Below, in pieces: positions 37,959-46,893 of a stretch of 64,000 nucleotides of DNA. Origin of the DNA: Histomonas meleagridis (Eukaryota > Parabasalia > Tritrichomonadida > Dientamoebidae); the NCBI GenBank assembly GCA_020186115.1, contig WSYJ01000092.1, forward strand, positions 284,001 to 348,000. Reading direction: 5' to 3'. A model generated the notes under the pieces. It did no database searches. It saw only the letters and a list, made by a program, of their open reading frames with translations, and was not told where the DNA came from. Each line of letters opens with the position of its first letter. Position 1 is the stretch's first letter. Position numbers and translations under genes: made by a program.

Positions 37959-40900
37959 ATGACAAAAAAGCTTAACCAACAGTGCACAAAACTTAAAAAA
38001 TACATTCAAGCAGAAGACTATACTAAAATTTCCAATCAGCTACCGCCTTTTATTGAGCTTCTAAATAATACAATTGATGAAAAGAGGAAGACAAACCAAA
38101 CCATTTCACACTCATATTCAAGCGCAATAATATCCTCTTTTTCTGTAATAAAAATGCTTGTTAGAGCAAACAAAGTTTTCGATAAAATCCGTGTGTCAAG
38201 TGATTTTGCAAGAATTCCAAATAAAATCAGAGATATTGTTTTACATGCGCCATTGGTTATGAGTGATAGTGATTTTTATAACACAGTTTGGCAGAAGTCA
38301 GTTAAAATTGTAACATTTTTACTCGATTCTTCTAATGTTCATCTTTGGCATGATGCAATTCAACGCACGTTCTTAGCGTCACCATGCAATGTTAACATAC
38401 TTCAAGAGCCACGTATATTATCTGATCGATTTCGTTTTCTATGTAATTACATTTTAAAGCGAAAGCCACAAATCATTACTGTTTGGTGGGAAGTCATTAG
38501 TTCTGTCATTCTTTCGCTTTTTATTCCATATCCAGTTATATCACTTGATGGTAATGTTATTCCCATGAATTGTTTAGATGGGCATTGTCCCAAATCAGTA
38601 TTTGATGATGTTGTTCGTCTTTTTAAGAACGTTAATGCTCGAAATGCATGTCTTCTAAAGAAAGAATCACCTAATGATGCAATCTCATTAATATATCTTC
38701 TTCTTAATTTTAATGAATTTAGTAACGATTCGATGCTTGAATGGTTTGCAAAGTTATGGATTCCATTATCCAAAGATAATTTTGAGAATTGTGAACCATT
38801 TTCATTATTTAATATATTTGCAACACTTGCTCCAGAAATAATAACATCATTTATGCAATTGTTTGCGAAATATGTAACATTTAAATTACTTGATAAGCGT
38901 AATCGTAACCAAAAATCGATGCTTCGTTACTTTACAATATTACGTAACATTTGGCGAGGACCAATTCAAGTGTTAAAGATCGAAGAACATTATCCCGAAA
39001 TTCTTCGAGCGATTTACAAAGAGATATCACAATATTATCCTGCTGCAGCGTTAATAATATATTTAACTTTTTGTTTTGATGCTAAAATTGTTGATGTTCG
39101 TGCATATAAATTCTTACTTCAAACAGAAAGTTTTGATAAAGAATGGAAAGCGATTTCATTAATATTTATTGCATTAATGGGCGTAGCTATTTCACCTTTA
39201 TTATTTGAATTCGATGTTAATCAAGCTAAAGAATATTTCACTTTCTTATTAAGTAAGAAAAAGAGATTAAAAGAAGAAACTAAAGAAACAGAAATGTGTA
39301 TGGAAATGTTTGATGATCCATATTCATTAATTAATGTATTACCAAATGATCAATTTGGAGAAACAAAAGTTAAAATCCAACAATTAATTGATAATAATTC
39401 GATTTGTTTATTAGAATTACATTGTGATTCTTGGAATTCTGAATTAGCAATTAGTTTTTCATGTATATTAATGAATTCATTTCCACAAGAATTCCAATTT
39501 GAAGTATATGAATGTTTTATATTTATATTATCATTTGTTCAAAACCTTTTATCATTAGATATCATTAAAAATAAATTCGTTGTATGGGTTCGATTTGTTA
39601 CACCAATGTTAAATTATTTATTAACACAAAACTCAAGTATTAAAATTCTTTATTCATTAAACTTAGCAATAGAAAAATTAGGTTTTTATATCTCTGATGT
39701 TTCCAATTCGATTATATGGGTTGAAACTATAATGAAATATTTATGTTCGAAAAATAGTATCATTGCAAATTCAGCAGCGAATTTAGCATATCAATCAGTA
39801 TTACAATGTCCACCAACATCATTTATATTAATACCATTTTTAACAATTATATTATCATTAAATATATCGAAAACTACCAAAAATTTAATGCATAACTTTA
39901 ATGTTACTGCATATACTATATACTTTGAGAATTGTGATTTTCCAATACCTTCACAATTAGGTGATATTTATTCACAATGGGATGAGAATCAAATTGATTC
40001 TAACATGTTAACTAAATCATTGTTATTAATTGATCCTATTAATAAACATTTATTCCTTAAAGCAATACAATTAACAATCCAAAAATTACCGGATGGTTCA
40101 TATCCAATCTATAATGTAATACCAATGTTCATTAAAGAATTATATGTCGATAAATTCTTTTTAACTGATTGGATAAAAGAATCAATTTTAAACATGAAAA
40201 TTAATGAAAGTTCAATTAATAATTTCCGAATGATTTTATTTCTAAGTGATTTACAAGATTTAATATTACAAAAGTTCCCGAGTTTTTATAAGGAATTTAT
40301 AATGAAAATAGTACCAAATCTCCAAGATCAAACATTTTTACGTTCTGCTTTTGATCTTATAGCTAATTTCAAAGAAGCTATCATTGAATTCTTCTTAATA
40401 TTAAAACAACGGAAATTAACAAACATGTCAATTTTATTTGATTCAATACCTTTTACATTATATACTAAATATTTACCTTATACTATTGATCCAGAACAAC
40501 TTGATTTACATTTTACAATTGAAAATAAGTATTTAGTATCAATTAAATTTAATAAAGAAGAATCATTTGATTTTTATACACATTCATTAAATTCTTCAAT
40601 GCATTTCCATGTTGATCCATTTGAAACTAATGAAGAAAAATGGTATAATATAAATAATAATAAATTAATACCTATAACTGAATCAAAAACTTCAATTTCA
40701 AATGAAGAATTCCAAAAAGAAGAAAATCATCAACTTTTATTATGTCTTCAAGATGTATTTCCGATACCTCAAACAACAACAAATAATTATCCGACAAATA
40801 TTAAACCAGCGGAAATACCAACAAATGTTATTGATGAAGAACAATTTTTCAACACATTTAAAGAATTAACAAATAATAATAATAATAACACAATTGAAAA

Positions 40901-41642
40901 TTCATTTATTTCATTAACATGTTCAAATGAAGCTTCACGTTCTTTCTTTACTACATTTTGTGGTAATGATATACATTATATTCAACGAACGCCATTATTT
41001 AAAGTAAAGATTAACTCTGTTTTCTCTGCGCCACGTTATGAACAAATAAAAATCGGCGTTTTATATGTCGGTCCTGATCAATTTGATCAAAAGAGTATCT
41101 TAGCAAACACCGAAAAGAATTGTTCACAACGATTTAAAGATTTTTTGTTTTCATTAGGTTGTTTTATAGACATAAGTACACATAAAGGTTATAATGGTAA
41201 ACTTTCCGGTAATGGTAAATCTGTTTATTATTGTAATCGACAAATGGAAGTAATGTTTCATGTGTCAACATTATTACCTGATGACCCTAATGATGAACAA
41301 AAGATCGACAAAAAAAGACATATCGGTAATGATCATGTTCATATAGTATGGTGCGAAAATACTTTGGGTTATGATACTTCTGTAATTTCTTCCCAATTTA
41401 ATGACGCTCATATTATTGTGTTCCCTTATCCAAATGGTTTATATAGAGTTATCGCGAAAAGGAAAAATCAAGAATTGAACTTCTTCCCATTGCCACCGGA
41501 TTCAATTGTAGGGCCGAAAGAACTTGGATACTTCGTAAGAACAACAGCTGTAATCGCGGATAGAGTGGTAAGAAAAGAAAATGAAATGAAGCCTCACGAA
41601 TACTTCGAAAAAGTTTTCGCTACATTGGTATCTGATGTATGA
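37959..41642 (+). CDS. RalGAP/tuberin-type Rap-GAP domain protein
   Basis: From 37959 the protein has 1227 residues; the frame is open from 37764, but the extra 65 residues ([14 protein letters not shown]...) look non-coding and overlap an M3 promoter motif. Most of the protein is a helical solenoid, as in RalGAP alpha and tuberin. The C-terminal 220 residues are a Rap/Ral-GAP domain. IKIGVLYVGPDQFDQKSIL comes first, followed by KKRHIGNDHVHIVWCE, in which the Asn after Gly is the catalytic asparagine thumb. Next comes FNDAHIIVFPYPNGLYRV, then FVRTTAVIADRVV. Such proteins switch off Ral, Rap or Rheb. The presence of a Rag GTPase 6 kb away is compatible with TOR signalling but is not linkage evidence. 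Confidence 0.9.
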   Translation: MTKKLNQQCTKLKKYIQAEDYTKISNQLPPFIELLNNTIDEKRKTNQTISHSYSSAIISSFSVIKMLVRANKVFDKIRVSSDFARIPNKIRDIVLHAPLVMSDSDFYNTVWQKSVKIVTFLLDSSNVHLWHDAIQRTFLASPCNVNILQEPRILSDRFRFLCNYILKRKPQIITVWWEVISSVILSLFIPYPVISLDGNVIPMNCLDGHCPKSVFDDVVRLFKNVNARNACLLKKESPNDAISLIYLLLNFNEFSNDSMLEWFAKLWIPLSKDNFENCEPFSLFNIFATLAPEIITSFMQLFAKYVTFKLLDKRNRNQKSMLRYFTILRNIWRGPIQVLKIEEHYPEILRAIYKEISQYYPAAALIIYLTFCFDAKIVDVRAYKFLLQTESFDKEWKAISLIFIALMGVAISPLLFEFDVNQAKEYFTFLLSKKKRLKEETKETEMCMEMFDDPYSLINVLPNDQFGETKVKIQQLIDNNSICLLELHCDSWNSELAISFSCILMNSFPQEFQFEVYECFIFILSFVQNLLSLDIIKNKFVVWVRFVTPMLNYLLTQNSSIKILYSLNLAIEKLGFYISDVSNSIIWVETIMKYLCSKNSIIANSAANLAYQSVLQCPPTSFILIPFLTIILSLNISKTTKNLMHNFNVTAYTIYFENCDFPIPSQLGDIYSQWDENQIDSNMLTKSLLLIDPINKHLFLKAIQLTIQKLPDGSYPIYNVIPMFIKELYVDKFFLTDWIKESILNMKINESSINNFRMILFLSDLQDLILQKFPSFYKEFIMKIVPNLQDQTFLRSAFDLIANFKEAIIEFFLILKQRKLTNMSILFDSIPFTLYTKYLPYTIDPEQLDLHFTIENKYLVSIKFNKEESFDFYTHSLNSSMHFHVDPFETNEEKWYNINNNKLIPITESKTSISNEEFQKEENHQLLLCLQDVFPIPQTTTNNYPTNIKPAEIPTNVIDEEQFFNTFKELTNNNNNNTIENSFISLTCSNEASRSFFTTFCGNDIHYIQRTPLFKVKINSVFSAPRYEQIKIGVLYVGPDQFDQKSILANTEKNCSQRFKDFLFSLGCFIDISTHKGYNGKLSGNGKSVYYCNRQMEVMFHVSTLLPDDPNDEQKIDKKRHIGNDHVHIVWCENTLGYDTSVISSQFNDAHIIVFPYPNGLYRVIAKRKNQELNFFPLPPDSIVGPKELGYFVRTTAVIADRVVRKENEMKPHEYFEKVFATLVSDV

Positions 41643-41850
41643 AATAATTTGTTATATGATTCGAGGAATTAATTAATAATAATAAATTTTCTTGCGCTGG
41701 ATTTATTTTGTTTTTAAAATATTTTAAGAATTATTTTTTGTTTTTACAAATGAATAAAATTTCGAACAAACAAAATCAACTGAATTAAATAAATTTATAT
41801 ATAAGCTCGAATTTGAACTCTTTACATTACTAATTTTGTTTGTTTTACAT

Positions 41851-41858
41851 AGCGGTTA
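41851..41858 (+). promoter_or_regulatory. M3-type motif upstream of ankyrin locus 2
   Basis: AGCGGTTA fits the M3 consensus and lies 49 bases before the ATG at 41907; an Inr-like TCATTT is directly in front of that ATG. Confidence 0.5.
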
Positions 41859-41906
41859 AAACAATATCTTTGTTCTTCATACAAATATTGTCACATATCT
41901 TCATTT

Positions 41907-43073
41907 ATGGAATCCAATAGGATCACCGAATTACAAAAACTTATACAACTCGAACAAATTATATTTAATTTATCCATAAAAAACCTTGATGATTCAGTTC
42001 AACAAACAATCTGTTTACTTGATAAATTTTACATTTATTCAAGCTGTGATATTATTTGCTCACTTATTAATTTTGCATTTTCATCTCTTATGCAGGAACA
42101 CGAAATATATCTTAAATATTTACAATTAATTCAAGAAAATTTAAATGAGATTAATGATGTTAATATTATAAAAAAGTTTATTCGAATAAACTTTGGAATT
42201 AACTCACAAGAATCATATTATCTTATAGGTAAAATAATTGAATCCGATTTAATTGATTCTTTATCTGCCAATAATTTAAGTACAAAATATTTTTCACACT
42301 ACAATTCAGACCCAATGCTTCCAGAATTTTATAAAGAAAATTATGAAGAACTTAAAAAGAATAATTTTGAACTTCATAAGAAATTGATTAAAGAAGGAGT
42401 TAATCCAAATGAAATTGCAAAAATAATTCGAAATGATGATATAGAAAAGCTTCAAGAAATATCATCTCATCCTAAATTTAGATTTAATCAAATTATTAAA
42501 CCTTCTCTCTATGAAAGGTGTTCTTATATTAATCAATCTAACACTTTATTAATTGATTATGCTGCATACTTTGGATCGATTAAATGTTTTAAATATTTAC
42601 TTATGAATGGCGCAATAGTAAATAACACAGGTAGATATGCAATTGCAGATGGAAACTTAGAGATAATTCATTTATGTTTACAATATCATTCAATATTTTC
42701 GTACGCATTTGAAACAGCAATTAAATTTCATCGTAATGATATCTTTAAATATTTTTATGAAAACCAATTTGAACGGTTACAAAATAATAAAAATATGTAT
42801 AAAGGTTTGGTAGAAATTTGTTTAAAATATAATAACTTTGTGATTATTCAGTTTTTGATTGAAAAAGGAATGAATATAGATGAAAATATTATTAATCTAT
42901 TTGCATCATCAGGAAATTTATTCCTTGTGAAACACTTTCTTGATATTTACCCAATTCCAACAAATATTTTGTCATTTGCTTCTAATTCCGGAAATTGTGA
43001 TCTTGTTAATTTAATACTTGATTATGAGGGAATAGACATCAATAATATTTATTTGAAAATTTTGGTGTTTTAA
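41907..43073 (+). CDS. DUF3447-type ankyrin protein, N-terminal open frame of ankyrin locus 2
   Basis: A 388-residue open frame paralogous to the one at 26168. ELHKKLIKEGVNPNEIAKII and LYERCSYINQSNTLLIDYAA are nearly identical in layout, followed by degenerate ankyrin repeats (SIKCFKYLLMNGAIVNNTGRY and GNCDLVNLILDYEGIDINN). The frame ends in the first spacer after residue 380 and the ankyrin array continues to 45770. An insert near residues 130-145 (SHYNSDPMLPEFYKENYEE) distinguishes it from locus 1. ATG follows TCATTT closely, consistent with the very short 5' leaders of trichomonads. Confidence 0.85.
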   Translation: MESNRITELQKLIQLEQIIFNLSIKNLDDSVQQTICLLDKFYIYSSCDIICSLINFAFSSLMQEHEIYLKYLQLIQENLNEINDVNIIKKFIRINFGINSQESYYLIGKIIESDLIDSLSANNLSTKYFSHYNSDPMLPEFYKENYEELKKNNFELHKKLIKEGVNPNEIAKIIRNDDIEKLQEISSHPKFRFNQIIKPSLYERCSYINQSNTLLIDYAAYFGSIKCFKYLLMNGAIVNNTGRYAIADGNLEIIHLCLQYHSIFSYAFETAIKFHRNDIFKYFYENQFERLQNNKNMYKGLVEICLKYNNFVIIQFLIEKGMNIDENIINLFASSGNLFLVKHFLDIYPIPTNILSFASNSGNCDLVNLILDYEGIDINNIYLKILVF

Positions 43074-43106
43074 AATAATAATTGGAAATTATTTAAATTA
43101 TTCGAT

Positions 43107-45770
43107 AAAGCGTTTTTGCTTGCATGCACCAAAGGTCATGATTATATTTTTCAAAAACTTCTGAGACAAAAATCAATTAATATAAATGCTAAAGATATTT
43201 ATTTCTTTTGTTTAAAATTCGTTTATATAGTTTTATGTTTCAAATTAATTTTTGGAATCTATTTATATTATTTAGAACAGGTCTTTTGTTGGCATGTCAA
43301 TATGGCAATTTTGATATTTTTGAAAAACTTCTTAAACTACAAGGAATTGATGTTAATGCTATGGACTTTTATTTGTTTCATTTATTATTAATTTTAATAT
43401 TTTAAGATTTAAAAATGATATTTGGAATATATAGAAAATATTTAATACAGTTCTTACACTATCCCTAAAGAGTTCAATCAGAATATTTAAATTACTTCTT
43501 AAACATGAAAAAATTGATGTAAATGTTAAAGATATTCATATATTTTAATTAAAATTTTTTTAGATTTTTTAATATTTCAAAATAAAATTTGGAAATTATT
43601 TAAATAATGTGATACAGCACTTTTAATCGCAGTTGGAAATGTGTTATGCCCTTTAACCAAATTACTTCTTAAACATGAAAGAATTGATATTAATGCTAAA
43701 AATATTTTTAGATTTTATATAATTTTTTTTTTCGTTTATTTAATATTTTTAAAAAATATTTGGAAATTATTTAAATAATATGAAACAGCACTTATTATAG
43801 CTACTAAAAATGCTCGTGTAAAAATTGTTAAATCTCTTCTAGAGCATAAAGGAATTGATATCAATGCTAATGATAAAATTTATATGTTTAATATGATGTT
43901 ATAAATTAGTGTTTGGAAATTATTAAGAATATTTTGTACAGCACTTATTTATGCATCTAATAAAAGTTGTTATGAAATAGTAAAATTACTTCTTAAACAA
44001 GAAGGCATTGATGTCAATGCTAAAGATATTTATTTGTTTCATTTAACATTTATTTTAATAATTTGGTATTTCACAATAACATTTGGAAATTATTTAAATT
44101 ATTTAAAACAGCACTTATGAAAGCATCTGAAAACGGTAATACAGAAATAGTTAAATTACTTCTTAAGCAAAAAGGTATTGATATTAATGCTAAAACAAAT
44201 GAATATTATAATAATTCAATTTTTTAAAAAAGTATTTGGAAATTTTTCAAATTGTTTAGTACAGCACTTATTTTAGCATCTGTGAGTGATTACATAGAGA
44301 TTTGCAAATTACTTCTTGAACAAGAAGGAATTGATATTAATGCTGAAGATATTAATTTATTTTATTCAAAATTAATATTAATAATTTTATATTTCAAAAT
44401 AATATTTGGAAATTATTTTAATTATTTAATACTGCACTTATTTTAGCATCTGCAAGTAATCAGATAGAAAATGTTAAATTACTACTTGAACAAAAAGGAA
44501 TTGATATCAATGCTAAAGATAATTTTTTTCCCAATCACTTAAAGATTCAAAATAAATTTTGGAAATTATTTAAAATATTTCTAAATCCGCTTATGCGTGC
44601 ATGTTGTGGTGGTTTTTTAAAGATGGTTAAATTACTTCTTGAACGAAATGATATTGATATTAATGCTAAAGCAAATAATAACTTTAATTGTTTAATATTT
44701 CAATATAACATTTGGAAATTATTTAAATTATTTGGTACAGCACTTGAGTGTGCAACTTTCAATGGCAATGTAGAAATAGTTAAATTACTTCTTGAACAAA
44801 AGGGTATTGATATTAATCCTAAAAATATTTATTTGATTTACACCTAAAAATTTTAATTATTTTATATTTTAAAACGATAAATGGAATTGATACAATTTAC
44901 TTAAGACACCACTTTTTTATGCTGTCAATAATAGTAAAACAGAAATAGTTAAATTACTTCTTGAACAAAAAGGAATTGATATTAATGCTAAAGATATTTT
45001 TTTTTCCAATTTCTTCATGATTCAAAAAAAAATCTGGAAAATATTAATATTATTTTTATCAGTACTTATAACCGCTTCAGCAAAAAGTAATAACGAAATA
45101 GTAAAATTGCTTCTTGAACAAGAAGGGATTGATATCAATGCAAAAGACAATATTAATAGCAAAAATTTTGGATTTCAAAATAGTATTTGGAAATTATTCA
45201 ATTTATTTCGAACAGCACTTATTCGCGCCGCAGCAAACGGTCAAACAGAAATAGTTAAATTACTTCTTGAACAAGAAGGAATTGAAATTAATGTGCAAAA
45301 TATTATTTATAATAAATATTTAATATTGCATAAAAATATTTGGAAAATATACTATGTATTTAGTACAGCACTTATAGCAGCATCCACAAAAGGTAATTTT
45401 GATATAGTTAAATTACTTCTTGAACAAAAAGGAATTGATATTAATACTAAAGATATTAATTTATCAAATTTAATGTATGTTTTAATTTCTTTATATTTCA
45501 AACTGTTGTTTAATTTTTATCCTTATTATTTATGACAGCATTAACTTATGCTTGCGATAGAGGTCATAAAGATATTGTAAAATTATTTATTAACCAAGAA
45601 GGAATTGATACTAATATTAAAGAAATTAATTTGCTTCATATGAAATTTGTTTTGATAACATGGTACAAAATAATATTTGGAAATTAATTAAATTATATAA
45701 AACAGCAATAATGTATGCATATAAAAATGGTCATAATGAAATCGTTGAATTGATTAAAGAAATAATATAA
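43107..45770 (+). repeat. Array of 17 ankyrin units with 63- or 80-nt spacers (locus 2)
   Basis: Units start at 43107, 43277, 43447, 43614, 43785, 43938, 44108, 44261, 44431, 44584, 44737, 44906, 45059, 45212, 45365, 45535 and 45702. Intervals are mainly 170 or 153 bp, so spacers are 80 or 63 nt. From 44906 to about 45450 four units with 63-nt spacers form one continuous frame, with linkers such as FGFQNSIWKLFNLFR between units. The 80-nt spacers look like the 63-nt ones plus about 17 nt (ATTTATTTGTTTTATTT) at their 5' end, which moves the frame. Unit sequences are diverged, yet almost all are open and 90 nt long. The final unit is short and ends NEIVELIKEII and stop. Confidence 0.85.
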
Positions 45771-46320
45771 AAAATAAACACAGGTTTAGCAGTGGCACAC
45801 CCACCCATTTAAACCTTAAAACAGTTTTTGGAGAGCAAAACAGTAAAAAATACAATTGTATATTAATATATTCACTTCATTCTAATCATAAAGTTCAAAG
45901 AGTTGCACAATTCGAAAGAATAATGCATCAAAAGATTCAACAAAAACGAAATATTTCACGTAAAAAGAATTTTAAAACAGATAATAAGTTACAACAACAA
46001 GAATAAAAGCCTCAACAACAATACACACAAATACCAGTATGGAACAACATCGTTTTTCCTAAAAGTATTGATACACAACAGCAACAAAACAAAATTGTGC
46101 CATTAACAAATCCAAATAATATTACGCCGATTAAAAAAAGAAGATTTAATACAAATCAACAACAAAATAAAAGTCAATTAAATAAGCAAGCGCAAATTAG
46201 AGCTTCACAAGAAGCTGCAAGAAAAATGACAGATGAGTTCTTACGAACTTTACCACATAGAGCTGAGCCTTTAAAACAACAAAACGTTTTGAGGTAAATG
46301 TTGGGATAAAAAGTATTAAA
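45771..46320 (+). pseudogene. Gln/Lys-rich protein fragment of unknown origin
   Basis: After the ankyrin array, two pieces with protein-like composition follow. The first is about 45893-46003 (VQRVAQFERIMHQKIQQKRN), ending in a stop. The second is open from about 46007 to 46297 (PLTNPNNITPIKKRRFNTNQ, then KSQLNKQAQIRASQEAARKM). I do not recognise the family. It may be the C-terminal end of a lost trichomonad gene or mobile element. The remaining bases to 46893 show nothing coding. Confidence 0.35.
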
Positions 46321-46893
46321 AGTAATTTGTCTCCTGATATTCCATTGCCTTTAAAAAAGAAACTTTACGTAAAGTGATGTTTGTGTTGTGATTAAAAAAT
46401 TTTAGTTTATTTTGTTATTTTTAAATGTTTTGTTTTATGTTTAAACAATTTTAATGGAAAAAGTAAATAATAAAATAACATTTGTCGTTGTATGCAATTG
46501 GTTTTTTATCATTTATTGGTTCTATTCGAATCGAACATCTGTTGTGCATTGGTGTTGTGTGGTATTTAAAAAGTAAGACCGATATAATCCAAATTTCCAT
46601 ATAAACCATAAAAAATTATAATATGATAATTTTGCGAAACATTATGTTACGATTCCTTAGATATGAATTTTTTTTATCATATATGGCATGTAGATTATGA
46701 ATTTAAATTTGCTAAGAGATCTATTGGGCTGATTTTTTTGTTAGTGAAAATTTTCACTAAAGTAATCAAAAAGTTTCTTGATAATTTTTCATGGAAAATT
46801 ATCTCATTTACATACTGAATTTGAATGATCGAACTTCAGAATCATGGAATTTGAGAACCAAAATCGGTTAATTACCATATTATTCTCCCCAAT

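Noticed and set aside
27285..45770. Array spacers as ordinary trichomonad introns
   Set aside because: Most lack GTATGT and all lack the ACTAAC...ACACAG 3' signal that the real intron at 58942 shows; kept only as a hypothesis to test by RNA.
45474..45782. GTATGT in a spacer at about 45474 and AAACACAG at about 45775-45782 as an intron
   Set aside because: Splicing would delete the last two open ankyrin units and the natural stop, and the downstream sequence does not continue the protein.
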